From the NCBI GenBank assembly GCA_002943765.1, contig PQWQ01000018.1:1055018-1119017 (forward strand): a stretch of DNA of 64,000 bases. The letters run 5' to 3'. The stretch comes from Psoroptes ovis (taxonomy: Eukaryota > Arthropoda > Arachnida > Sarcoptiformes > Psoroptidae). The notes beneath the pieces are model-generated. The model made no database searches. It was not told where the DNA came from and worked only from the letters and a program-made list of their open reading frames with translations. The position numbers and the translations under genes were made by a program. Below are positions 37,807 through 49,271 of the stretch, in pieces. Each line of letters opens with the position of its first letter. Positions within the stretch are counted from its first letter, which is position 1.

Positions 37807-40645
37807 TACATTGACATATATTTGTTAACCATTTCAACAATCATAGGTAGCAAAATATTCATTTTTTTTTTAGAATATTATAACCCTTTTATTACCCTTT
37901 AAAATATTCAATTTTTTTTGGTGTGTAAATATTATCAATATTTTAGACCTTATAATTTGTATAATTTCGTATATTATAAATTATAAAAGAAATTTATTTA
38001 AAAAAAAACGGTTTTATAATTTTAAAAAAAATCAGAATTAGAATGCGCATGCGTCGGCGCAAGCGCACTGTGTGCATGTTTCGATTTTGTACCTTGTCAT
38101 CTTTTGTTGTCATTGGCTACAATATCGATTCGCTGTTCCTTCGTTGAACTTTTGCTTTTTTGAATATTCCAGCCCCCTTTGATGATATATCAACGATATT
38201 CGAGAATTTTCTATGTGAAAAAAATGTGTCGAAATAATGAGAAATTTTTTCGGGTGCATCCACAAGAATGTTTAAAAGAATCTTCGGAGAATTTTTCCAG
38301 AAAAATCAAAGAAAATTTCCAGAAATGAAAAATGTTTTCGAAAAACAAGTTTATCGGAAATTTCCCAGCGAATTCTAGTTTCAAATGTTTGTCAATTTCT
38401 TGATTAATTAATTCCGAGCGACGGCTGAATCATTTGTCCAATTGTGGCTCCCGATTTTGGTTCGTTAGCTTCGATAGAAATAAACGTGAACATCAATCGA
38501 CATCATAGTTCATTGACAGTATCAAATTGTTCAAATTATTCAAATTTTTGAGCCAGAAAACAAACTTTTCAAAACAAAAAAAACAATTCAAATCAAACCA
38601 AGTAAACGTGAATTCAATCAATTCAAATATAGAGGCCAAGACCCTCAGAAGGTCTACGAAATCAGACATGACACGAATCACGTAATTTAAAGTTTTTTGA
38701 ATTTTCAAAATTTATTTAAAAATTCAATGGAATTGATTCATTTGAATGATGAATACTCTCTCTCTCTCTCGATTTGTGTGTGGTAGTACAAGATTCAATG
38801 AATAATAGGCTTTGATTACCGATTCGGAATTTTCCGAAATATTCATTGAAAACACAGCTCAAAAAGCCTTTGAGCGTATTTTACATCGAGGGTATTTGCA
38901 TTCATCATTCATTCAAGTGTAAATTGCCATAAATTGTTCATGAATTTGTAAATTGTAGCTATGATTTCTATAGAGGTTATGATTCAATGATGATAATAAT
39001 GATTCAAATGAAATATTCTGATCACAAACTTTTGTTTTCAACCAACCATCAACCACCGACGACCATCGTACTAATCATTTGATTACCTAATTATGTAATT
39101 TATCATAAAATCATAACGATTTATCAAGACCTGATGAAATGGATTGGCCAGAATACGTGCACGTATTTCTTAAACCCCATGTGAATGGCCCGAAGAATTT
39201 AGAGAATCTAAGAATATCTTCGACCATTAATTCTTGAATTTTCATAAATAATTCTGACCTTTGAATCGAATCATAAATCATTCAAATAATTTCTTTCCTG
39301 AATTATTCCGAGCCTCTAATTGTTTCGAGTGTTGCGAAACCATGGCCGACCAACACATGGATGATGTTAATACTTTTTGACAATTGAATATATGATAATT
39401 GATTATGCTCTTCGATGCTTCTCCAAGAATATTTCGTGCTTTCATTCTGATATTTTGAGCTAACTCTAACTCGTGATAAGTAATTCAATGATCATAATTG
39501 AGCCAAAACAATGATATGATGAAACAATTTTTGTATGATTTTCTTGAGACTTTCTTAGGAAATTTCCAATTTCTTAATTATGTAACACCATTGATGATGA
39601 TAACCTTATGTTTCATATCGTTTCGCATGATGATCTTCCATTGGAAATTGTAATTATCTAATTGAATTTTGTTGTTTGGTTTGTTTGTTTGATTTCTTTC
39701 AGTCTACACTCGATGAAATATTGTTTTGTTTATTTTCTCTGATGTTTGTGTCAATTACGACCCTCTCCAACCTCATCCTTCTCTCCTCTCTTTTAACTTG
39801 AAATAATAAATCAAATTATGATTGAATTATTGATTAATTTGATTTAGAATAATACGAAAACTTACCTTTTTTTGAAAGAGGTGAAATTTTCGCGCGTTTC
39901 GAAATTCTTTTGAAAATTCGAATCTTTGAAAAAAACATCAAAGTAACGCCATCTGTCGTCGAAAATTTTCTCTGCTATTTTTTCAAAAAAAAAATCCTTG
40001 ATTTTCAAATTTTCAAATTTTGTCCATATTTCGATTGTGATGAAAATATTGAATTATCGAAATATTGATTCAATTCCTTGGAATTGAATCAATTAATTCT
40101 TTCAATTGAATTCAATCAATCAATCAATCAATTGATTGATTGAATTGATTAATTGAATCGATTAATGAGGATGTTTATTACATTTTTGATGCAATGAATG
40201 CATTCATTTGTTGATTATTCAAAATCATGTCTGAATTGATCAAAATTTCAGACTGAAATTCAGACACACACACACACAGAGATAATTTATATACAATGTA
40301 TCTAAAATTCAAATCAAATCAATCATGTGGACAGCAATCAAACATTGACATTTTCAAATTTGATTTTAATGTTTGTTCGTAGACATTAAACATTAATTGT
40401 TATTATCATCATCGTCAAATTGAAAACTAATGATGAGGCACATATCCTCTGATTTATTGTTGATTGTATGAGAAGTTGAATTGATGGCAATTTGTTTGAT
40501 TTTTCGAAATATTCAAATCGATCCGATGTATATAAATGTGTATTCGTACGATTTCAAAGTTGATCATTGATCAACTTGGTCAAACTAAATCCAATCAAAT
40601 CGTCGAATTGAATCGATTTAAATCAATTCTTCGAATCATTAAATC
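37807..40645. other. Non-coding stretch between two small candidate genes
   Basis: No gene supported. It holds a GC-rich patch with alternating GCGC motifs at 38043-38070, a CT repeat at 38758-38770, a CA repeat at 40264-40277, and nested AATCAATCAATTGATTGATT palindromes near 40115-40150. Confidence 0.6.
38044..38055. promoter_or_regulatory. NRF-1-type element (TGCGCATGCGTC)
   Basis: One or two mismatches from the NRF-1 palindrome, followed at once by GGCGCAAGCGCACTG. With the site at 26576 it is one of the few GC islands in the non-coding half of the window. It could mark a promoter whose gene I could not identify. Confidence 0.35.
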
Positions 40646-40888
40646 ATGAACTCAAATCGAAAATTCAATTCATCGTCGACAAACAACGATAATGGCCGCA
40701 ATAATGGTCATTATTATCAACAAAATAATGATCAACAACAACGCCACCAACCGCCACAGCAGCAGCAATCATCATCATCATCATCAATCACCAGTAATCA
40801 AAACAATCATAATGATCGTACGGCAGCTAATCAACGAAATGATATATTATATCGGATGACCGAAGGGACATGGCCACGTCGTCGGTGA
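40646..40888 (+). CDS. Hypothetical Q/N/S-rich small protein (80 aa)
   Basis: ATG to TGA open frame with composition like the disordered parts of the real genes here: N/S-rich start, QQQ and SSSSSS runs, then a more ordered end RNDILYRMTEGTWPRRR. It uses CAA, CAG and CGT codons freely, unlike the AT-run frames in non-coding DNA. It lies tail-to-tail with the glutamate receptor gene, 204 bp from its stop. It may be a complete small gene or the last exon of an unseen one. No family recognised. Confidence 0.4.
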   Translation: MNSNRKFNSSSTNNDNGRNNGHYYQQNNDQQQRHQPPQQQQSSSSSSITSNQNNHNDRTAANQRNDILYRMTEGTWPRRR

Positions 40889-41009
40889 TCGGTGATCGAT
40901 GGCGATTTCAAGCCGTCCAAGACCATCAAATTTAATTCGAATCGAATCAATGTTCGAATGATCAGCTGATTTCGAATGTTTCGAAATTTTGATTCGAAAT
41001 TATTTTCAA

Positions 41010-41015
41010 TTTATT
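41010..41015 (-). promoter_or_regulatory. Possible polyadenylation signal of the glutamate receptor gene
   Basis: AATAAA on the minus strand, 78 bp downstream of the receptor stop codon. Confidence 0.35.
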
Positions 41016-41092
41016 TTAACAAATAATAACATGAAGAGTAAATGAGTCCAATTTTCAAAATAAATTCAGTTAATTGACGATTGATGATTCGA

Positions 41093-44000
41093 TTAATACA
41101 TATTGTATGGTTGTTCAGATTTAAATGATACTGGTGATCCATATGTTATTTTAGTGTTATCATTACCATCACCATTATTTCCATTGTTGCCACCATTGTT
41201 GTTACCGATTTTATTCAATGATTTTGTTGAATTCATCGATATTAATGGCTGCATCATTGTTGGTGGTGGTTGCGATGCTGGTGGTTGATATGAATTATTT
41301 TGATTACGACGTATCAATGTTGTTGGATGTAGAATACGTCGTACAGGTGGTGATGCTACGGCAGCATAATCTGATGGTGGTGGTGGCGCTGGTGATGATT
41401 GATCACCGAATGACATTGGTGATGGTAAATAATAAGCACTGTTATCGAATTGTTGTGGTGTCGTTGACGGTTGTTGTGGTTGTTGCGAGGTAAATGATGA
41501 TGTTTTCGAAAATGGTCGATTCGGTGATCGACGATTATTGCTGTTAGTGTTGTTATTATCATTCAGAATGGACATTGTATCATCCATATCATCATCAATA
41601 TCATTGCTTCGACCTGTCAATTGATTGTTACGATTCGGCATGATTGATTGATCCAGTGTAGTCATATTGATTGTCGAAGATGATGGTTGAAACACTGGTC
41701 GCGATGATCCGCCACCAGTACAAATGCGGAAAATTTCCAACCAAATCAGTTTGCAAATTGTTTCACGTTCATCACGTGCAATTTTCATCGATTTCCATAT
41801 GAATTCAATGAAACCACATACCAGCCCTATGCAAACCCCTACGGTCAGTACCAAGAAAACACCGCCAAGGTTTTCGATTTCCAGTTCGGATGCTGAAGTA
41901 AAAACAGCATCATCCGTACACAATCCACCACCATTTTCAACCCACCAACGTTTTTTCAGTTCATAAAGGGTTCCACGATCTTGTAGCACTGTCAATGCAT
42001 TCGATATTGGGGTACGATATGGTGATTCAGGTGGCGTCGCTATACCATAACCTTTATTATCAAGCCAATTACCAACTTGTATCAGGTCACAACGTCGCTG
42101 TATCAGATATTCGATCGTCGAAGATTCAGCCAAATATGCATAACCACCTTTACGGACGCGTTCAATAGCATCGGTTATTTTATTGATATAAACTTCGGGA
42201 TTAGCTTCCATTGTGTTGAACATACGTTGATAAATGGTATTGTTTGATTGAGCGAAAAATTCCCACGTAGACCCGGCACGTCTACAGCCATAAAGGATTG
42301 ATGTTTGTTTAGCAAGGTCTTCGACCGAAGAAATGGCTGGTGCCATACGCGAAAGCGTTAGCGATGCAGCTAAATTAGCCGTATATGATGAGATAATGAT
42401 CAAGGTGAAAAACCACCAAATTGTTGCCAAACATCGGGTGGAAAGTGCACGAGGTCCAAGGTCTGACCCTTGCTGCATCAGTGAACCCTAATGATTTTGA
42501 ATTAGAGAAAAATATATGAGTATTTCACAGAAAAATGCCCCAAGCAAACTTACTATCGTAAACCAAAGACTATTACCAATCGAAAATTGATTACACAATT
42601 CAATAGGGTCAGGATCACAACTATGCGGTGATTCCCATTCATATGGTGATATACGTGACATAATCCATAGAAGCAGCGAGACGCCTAGAAATGCACTAGC
42701 CAAATATAGCCATACTTCGGCTGAAAATGGTTTCAAAAATGAAAACATTTCTGGTTTAGGTGCACTAGGTTTTTTGAACAGTATGGCAATGCCAAGATTC
42801 ATGAATGGCATCGTAAAATCGACGGCCGTCTCCCGTAAATAGGTGGCGGTCAAATCGGCAATCGCTAAATCGGCTTGATGTCGTATCAATTCACCAAACA
42901 TTCCGTTCCATTCGCCTGTTTCTTTGTCCGGGCGACCATATTGGCCATCTTGTGATATTTGTATACGATATTTGAAATCACTTTGAAATTCTTGCCTGAA
43001 AACGTCGGCAATTTCTTCGAGCAAATCAACACAATAACCGAAAAATTTGGCATTTCCAACATAATTTTCATGATCTTCACGCAGTGATACATACGGGACC
43101 GAAGATGGTGGTACAGTGATCAGCAGCTCTTTGAATTTCATCGCCTCCAATATTTCACGATATGAATCATAAAATGTATAATTCGATATTGATTTAATAC
43201 CATTTGCACGGGTCCATTTAGCGACCGTTTTCAGCCCTTCTGGCTTCAATTGAAGTACATCAAGGGTAAAATTAACACGTAAACCTTGATCATTAAACAT
43301 AAGCAGGCCGGTGACACCACGACTGTTTAGATTTTTCATATAATCAATAATATGTATGCCTAATGGCCATGGTTGAGGGCTATATCCATGACCATTCAGG
43401 TCATTGTCATTATCAGCAGTGATTGTAGATAAATCACAATCAACAAATGGTTCAGTGATCAATTCTGGATGTGAACGATCTAAATCATCTAATGCACGTG
43501 CAAACAGCGTTAATGAATCATAAATCAACGCTTCATACGTGCTCAGTTTTTTGGTGAATTTAATTCCATTATTAATTTTTGAATTCAGGAATGGTGATGA
43601 ATAAAAACCACCACCACGTGCAAATAGTTCATCATCGGTACCTAAATTTATTTCATTACCATGTGCACTGATCAACGACAGGGCCGTAATATTTGGCAAC
43701 GGTTCCAAGTGTTGAAAATCACTAAGATCATACATATGTAAATCCATAGTAATAATGAAATAATTATCATATTCACTCATACGTTTAATTTTTTTCGCTT
43801 CATTCAATATATCGATAACACGATCTTGTCGTAGACTTAGTATGAAATTATGTTCAGATGACTTGATTTCTTTCCATAGTTTCATATAAACATATTGTTT
43901 CATTTGCAGCCGAAATTCGGTAACGTTAGCCGATGACAGTGGTGATGATGACCATTGTGTACTGTTTTGATATGGCCGATAACGATTACGATGATAATAA

Positions 44001-45022
44001 TATGCTGAATCATGATAATCTTTATCTTCGATCGATGATTGAGGTTGTAACCCTGGTGGCGGTGGCGCTTGTTTTTGTTTACGTCTTTGTAGTCGTTTCG
44101 GTAGCGTTCGATTATTCGAACGTCGTCGACTTCGTCGTTTATCAATGAATTTCGCCTGTAACCGGGCCATTTTATCAAATTCTACAAAATTCAAAACCGA
44201 AACTTTCATTTTTGGACGACCAGGTTTCGATGAATGATTTGCCAGTGTTAACAGGTCTTTACACCTGATTAATGCATCATCACTATCATAAATCAAGGTA
44301 AATGATTTCCATGATTTTGAATCGACAAAATCTTTGAGCGCCTCGGATAATTCGGTTGCATCTGGATAAATATTAAGGGTTAAATGTTGAATATTTGTTA
44401 TTGTTTCACGTTGTTGATGATAATTATGTTGAAGCCTTGGTCGATACGAATTCGAATAACGAAATCCAGTTTCTGCATTACCAATGTGCGGATCCAAGTA
44501 GTAGCCACCTTTAGGGCCACGTACCAGCATCGATGCTGGGTCATTCATCGAATGCATGAATTGATTTTGTTGATTCGGTTGACGTTTATTTGGAAAATTA
44601 ACATTATCAATATAAGCTGAACGATAATCCCATTGAATCGAGATATGCGGTACGTGTAACATATCGGCCGTTGATCGTGCGAAACGATTAGCCGAATCCG
44701 ATCTGGATGTAAGGAGAAGCCATACTTTTTCTTTAAGCATTTCACATGTCAGCTTCGAAGCTCGAAGACTATCCCTTGGCATAATATATTGAGCTTTGAT
44801 TGTTAAATTTGTACGTGGTAAAATTTTCTTATCATTATTAATACGATCAACAATATCTTGTAATGCTTTCATCAAATGATTATCATTCTTTTTGAATATT
44901 GCACCAATATTTATTTCAGATGGTAAGGCTGATGTTGCGTGGACAAGTATATCGATTGTCATCGATGATATTATCAGCAATAATGGTAATAGAATCAATG
45001 ATATCGTCGTTGATGGATTCAT
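41093..45022 (-). CDS. Kainate-type ionotropic glutamate receptor subunit
   Basis: Two exons, 45022-42554 and 42487-41093, with a 66-bp GTAAGT..TTAG intron in phase 0. The product is 1287 aa. The ATG at 45022 starts a signal peptide (hydrophobic residues about 7-30); the frame extends upstream without an ATG. Amino-terminal domain to about residue 620 (kainate-like SWKSFTLIYDSDDALIRCKD), S1 from about 632, M1 at about 768-791, pore loop LMQQGS with Gln828 at the Q/R site, M3 SYTANLAASLTLSRM at 857-871, then S2, M4 and a disordered N/P/Q-rich tail of about 200 aa. Glutamate contacts are kept: Thr725, Arg730, Ser896-Thr897, Glu944. Asp723 in ADLT replaces the vertebrate Pro, as I recall for arthropod kainate receptors. 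Oddities: two amino-terminal-domain insertions (about 141-208 and 293-370, the second very basic) and Ser865 where Phe is usual. Role: glutamate-gated cation channel at the plasma membrane of nerve or muscle. Confidence 0.92.
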
Positions 45023-45316
45023 TTTCGAATGATCTTGATAAATTGATGTCAAATTCGATTGATGTAAATTCGATTGATCAAAACAAATGGCGAACTGAAT
45101 TAAAATTGATTCGATTCACATTTTTTCAAATCAAAACAATAACAACAGCAACAACAATAGCGACGATATCAACAACAGTAACGATGAGTTTTGGTGTGTT
45201 TTGAGCTCCAGTTATTCTTATGGTTATTCTTGCGATCTGAATAATACTTATAATTCAAAGATGTTCTATTTTTAGCCATCATTTCGTATGTATTATTATT
45301 ATAATTACTCATATCG

Positions 45317-45392
45317 GCCTGTCCGTAAAGTCGGCTCCGCTTCGATCAATACGAATTTCTATTGAAAATCAGCCAAAACTTTTCGGACAACT
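45317..45392. mobile_element. Mariner-type MITE, diverged copy of the 18942 family
   Basis: The inner left arm GTCCGTAAAGTCGGCT pairs with the right arm AGCCAAAACTTTTCGGACAA imperfectly. Reverse-complemented, it aligns with the 18942 element through GTTGTCCG.AAAGTT and GATTTTCAAT, so the two are the same family in opposite orientation. It lies between the glutamate receptor start and the stop of the NRF-6-like gene. More degraded than the other copies. Confidence 0.65.
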
Positions 45393-45435
45393 CCGTTATG
45401 TGACTCAATCAAATGTTATTCTTGTAGCAGTATAA

Positions 45436-47982
45436 TCAATGATCTAATTCTTTCAATGTTTCCAATGATTCTGTTGTAGTCGTCGGTGGTAATAAGGTTT
45501 TAAGTTCAACAATCGTATCGGTATCATTATCGTTGTTCAGAGGTAATTCTTCAAGATATTCATTATTCGGTGTCTTCGGTAGCTCTGATTCTGTTGATAT
45601 CATTGATTCGAGCTTTTTTGGTTTGAATTCCGAATCGAATTCTGAATCTGATTCGGTATCGGTTGATTTGGATCTCGTAAATCGAATTTTCATTGATGAT
45701 AATTTTCGCCAAATTATCCCGATTGGTTTTGTATAAAAATATTGTAAGACAATGACCCCAATGAGCGTTATCAATAAATTCAACAAGAATTCTTCAAACA
45801 TGACAAAATGTGTAAATACCAGAGGTTGTCGACGGTTCGTATCACGTAGTAATATGACCAGATAATGTATCGCATACATCTGAATTGAATTTATTTGATT
45901 GATGAATTGAATCACGCTGGAATTAATGAAATTGATTCGTTCATTGATTTTGAACAAAATCATCAATAAATACATGCAAAATACAATCCATATTGTACGA
46001 TATGTACTCAGTATGATGCTCGACACTAAGGGCCATGAATGTACGGGTTGATATTGTGATATCAATGATAGAATCGTTATTAGCGATAATATCGTTACGG
46101 TTGTGGCCGCTTGAGCTCGCTTCGGGATCGATATTTGGCCATTATCGTTGATGTTGTTGGTCGGATTCGCCGAATGCTTCATCATTCGATCGAATACGAA
46201 TACAAATACGACGCTCAGCACGAAGGTTGGTAGATGAAACAATGTCGATATGTTCAGTGATAATAGATTATCATACATTTCATGTTCAGATTTCCATACA
46301 CCATGGATCAGCTGTTCGATATGATCGTTGAAACAGTAATAATAAATAATGGACAGTAAATTGATCGCTGAAATCAATGAACCGATCGCTGCGATCGACA
46401 GTCGTTTGCTGATTCGTAGTCGCATTATTGTGACCATGACGAACATAAATAAATAGATGAGCATCAATGATTGAAATTCAATAGTAAATATCCATAAATG
46501 TTTCAAACATTTATTTTGATCATTAAAATTATTTGCGAATAATAATATTTGCCACCATTCATGGCGGCAATCGCCGGTAATATCTTCGAATAAATATTGT
46601 TGTGGTCCACGAGTGAATGGCCATAATATTGGAGCCCAAATCAATGATAACAATGCGAACAGCGTCAGCCAACGTTTGGCAAAATGCACGGCTAAAATTT
46701 TCACCTTGACTATTGTCGATGATTTCATTGATGATTGGTTGAATATTTTCAATGATAATTTCAATGATTCAACAAACAGCAACAATTCAATCAATGGCCA
46801 ACCTATGAGCATTAATTGTACCGATGTCAACTGTTGATATTGTTCGAATAATTTTGCCGAATTACGTATCGATGATTTCCACGTGAACATGTACGTATTC
46901 CAATAGATAATCATGGTGATGTTGACGAATTGTACCAGGTTGATAATCGGCGAAATGCTTGAGGCATTGTCATTCGAATGTTTGGGCTCCTGACTCCGGT
47001 TCGATAATTTCTGGGCCACGATTTTCAAGGTCATAGCCGATACGACCACAATCGAAACGATGATCGCTTGCCACATCGTCAATTGATCTTGATCCATTCG
47101 ATTGTGGCAATGTTTTACCGTTGCAATCTTAGCATGGCTATCGATGAGGTATTGAATATCATCACGTGAGCATTTTGATGGCATACAAACACTCAAATAC
47201 CAGCGTAATGTCGGTAGGAGATGTTCGAATTTTTTCAATTCATTCCATATGGTCGCATTCGATGGTGATGGTGATGATAGGGTTGTATGGATTCGATGAT
47301 TATTCAAGCTTTTCAACGATTTCATTGATGATATTGATTCGAATTTCAATTCAATCATACAATGTTGTCCATAAAATAATCGCCGATCGTCATCATTATC
47401 ACTGACAATGGCCAAACATTGATCATATGAACCGAAATTCGACATCGGACCCGCTAACAGACCCGAATGTGGTAGAACACCGTTTGAATCCAGCATTTTA
47501 AATGCCCACAGCTTTTGTTCACTAAGCAATGCATCCAACCAATCATTGGTGGCTCGTTCACATTCATCTGACAGGTCATATTGTATTTTCAAAAATATTG
47601 ATAATAAACCTTGAATCGGCCGTGTGATTTGTCGTATCATTTCATGATTTAGATTATTCTTAGCGAATTCGTTCATCACTTTCGAGCTTAATGATTCAAT
47701 TTCATATAAAATTGTTATCAAATTACTTGCTATCGATTCATCGTCGTCATCATCGTCGTAATAATCATCATCATCATTGATTTGATTGTGATGTAAGTTC
47801 GAATGTGAATTCGAATTCGAATTTAAATTTAAATTTGAATTTGGCGCCACTGATTTATCACTTGAATGGTTGATATCATTTAGTCGATTTGGCACAGTGT
47901 CCACCGATTCATACGGTGATATATTGATCAATAAATTGATGGCACCGACGATCACAAACACGTGGCAGAATTTCGAACACAT
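45436..47982 (-). CDS. NRF-6-like (nose resistant to fluoxetine) multipass membrane protein
   Basis: Single uninterrupted frame of 848 aa from the ATG at 47982. Order: a signal-like hydrophobic start (residues 5-22), an N/S/D-rich linker with a run of acidic residues, an extracellular NRF domain (about 135-290) with its cysteines and typical phrases (CERATNDWLDALL, WAFKMLDSNGVLPHSGLLAG, WYLSVCMPSKCS), then about ten hydrophobic segments in the acyltransferase-3 region, and a cytosolic E/T-rich tail. C. elegans NRF-6 relatives act in lipid and drug uptake across epithelia. Oddity: the first acyltransferase segment normally has D-G-x-R and a downstream H, and here it reads NLVQFVNITMIIYWNTYMF, lacking all three, so catalysis is doubtful. 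Absence of introns is unusual for the family but could be lineage-specific or reflect retroposition. Same strand as the glutamate receptor, 413 bp upstream of it. Confidence 0.85.
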   Translation of the reverse strand: MCSKFCHVFVIVGAINLLINISPYESVDTVPNRLNDINHSSDKSVAPNSNLNLNSNSNSHSNLHHNQINDDDDYYDDDDDDESIASNLITILYEIESLSSKVMNEFAKNNLNHEMIRQITRPIQGLLSIFLKIQYDLSDECERATNDWLDALLSEQKLWAFKMLDSNGVLPHSGLLAGPMSNFGSYDQCLAIVSDNDDDRRLFYGQHCMIELKFESISSMKSLKSLNNHRIHTTLSSPSPSNATIWNELKKFEHLLPTLRWYLSVCMPSKCSRDDIQYLIDSHAKIATVKHCHNRMDQDQLTMWQAIIVSIVVVSAMTLKIVAQKLSNRSQEPKHSNDNASSISPIINLVQFVNITMIIYWNTYMFTWKSSIRNSAKLFEQYQQLTSVQLMLIGWPLIELLLFVESLKLSLKIFNQSSMKSSTIVKVKILAVHFAKRWLTLFALLSLIWAPILWPFTRGPQQYLFEDITGDCRHEWWQILLFANNFNDQNKCLKHLWIFTIEFQSLMLIYLFMFVMVTIMRLRISKRLSIAAIGSLISAINLLSIIYYYCFNDHIEQLIHGVWKSEHEMYDNLLSLNISTLFHLPTFVLSVVFVFVFDRMMKHSANPTNNINDNGQISIPKRAQAATTVTILSLITILSLISQYQPVHSWPLVSSIILSTYRTIWIVFCMYLLMILFKINERINFINSSVIQFINQINSIQMYAIHYLVILLRDTNRRQPLVFTHFVMFEEFLLNLLITLIGVIVLQYFYTKPIGIIWRKLSSMKIRFTRSKSTDTESDSEFDSEFKPKKLESMISTESELPKTPNNEYLEELPLNNDNDTDTIVELKTLLPPTTTTESLETLKELDH

Positions 47983-48898
47983 TTTGGCGACTTATTTCGA
48001 ATCCTTTAAAACGGTAAAACACACTGACAAACACCTGTTGATTCACAAATATCTTCACGTTGAGAGGTATTTTGGCACTGAAGTATTGATGATCAAACAA
48101 AGATCATTATGATGCTTATGATGATGTTAAATGGTCACTAAATCATTTATGATCATCAAATGAATGAACGAGCACTGACAAAAACAAAAAAATTTTCGAA
48201 TTTCGAATTCAATTAATCAATTAATAAATAAACATATGATCAATGATAATCTAATGATGTTGATGATAATACGTGTTCATTCGAATTGCAATCATTGAAT
48301 GGCAATGGCAATCATTGAATTCATACAATTCAATGAATCAATTCATCATCAATCAACCTTGATTTTGTAATATATTGATTGATTAGTTTGTTGATTATGA
48401 TTAACATTTATTATTTCGAGTTAATTATTCATTTATTCAATTTTTGAATTCATAAATTCAATTTAATTCAATCCAATCATTCATTGAAATCGTTGATATC
48501 TTACACAGTATCTTTGAAGTATTTATCTTTGAAAATAGTTCAAGATTATTATCCTCTTCTCAGTCAAATACATATGATTCGATTCAGCCAAATGATGGTA
48601 AGATTATTTTCCTTTTTTTTCCAAATCTTCGAATGTGACCAATTCGAAGGATTTTCGTAAAACATGTTGATGTGGATATACGCGGCGTTATACATAGCCC
48701 CATTTGCCATCTATAGCATTTGATGCTTTTGATGCATTAACACCTTCGAATGAAGCCTCTGAAAAATGTTCTCTCCACAAAGATGTTTTGCCCCATTTTG
48801 TTCACGTATCACATGTCCATCCCATTCCATTTCTCTCCAAATTATCTCTGCTGTTGATGGTGATGGATGAATGGATTGACGATAATCACTGATGATAA
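47983..48898. other. Intergenic, upstream of the NRF-6-like gene
   Basis: No gene seen. This is AT-rich sequence with repeated ATTCAATTAATCAATTAAT-type words. The first part presumably holds the promoter of the minus-strand NRF-6-like gene. Confidence 0.5.
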
Positions 48899-49087
48899 TT
48901 AATAATTCATTTCTTTAATTAACTTCTCTTCTCTTCTTTTTTTGATTAAAATTTGAAAAATTTCTCTCTTTTTGGCCGGCATCAAATCAAAATCTTCGAA
49001 TGAAATTGAAATATCTTTGAATGAATGTCTTTGATGAATGTCTTTAAGGATTTTGTTTTTTGACAAATATTTCTTCAAAGACCTCTT
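48899..49087 (-). CDS. Doubtful K/E-rich coding fragment (about 60 aa)
   Basis: The minus-strand frame has no ATG near its start: it opens just after an in-frame TGA and ends at TAA (48899-48901). The peptide is amphipathic and charged, for example PAKKREIFQILIKKRREEK, unlike the F/I/N-rich shadow frames of non-coding DNA. If real it must be a terminal exon starting near 49065-49087 after a GAAG or GAAGAG acceptor. The nearest good donor-like sequence, GACAG-GTAAGC (about 49121-49131), would leave an intron of about 39 bp, shorter than any other here. Unproven. Confidence 0.25.
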   Translation of the reverse strand, partial: KRSLKKYLSKNKILKDIHQRHSFKDISISFEDFDLMPAKKREIFQILIKKRREEKLIKEMNY

Positions 49088-49250
49088 CAGTGATTGCAAT
49101 CACAAGTAATCGTCAGTGCTTACCTGTCAAAAAAACTGAAAATTTATTAATATTTCAAAGATGCAAACTTTCAAAGATCTGATCATCAAATGATTGACGT
49201 CAATAATTCTCCCCATGAATCTCCTCCGGGAAAAAAAAATTGATTCGGTC

Positions 49251-49257
49251 AAAAAAA
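49251..49257 (-). terminator. RNA polymerase III terminator of tRNA-Pro
   Basis: Run of seven T on the minus strand, 14 bp beyond the tRNA 3' end. This is the usual Pol III stop signal. Confidence 0.75.
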
Positions 49258-49271
49258 GAAGGGTTATCCTT

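Noticed and set aside
39945..39962. CGCCATCTGTCG word resembling insulator-type motifs
   Set aside because: A single short match with no supporting context.
45020..45052. Longer N-terminus for the glutamate receptor
   Set aside because: The extended frame begins at TTG, not ATG. The ATG at 45022 directly precedes a normal signal peptide.
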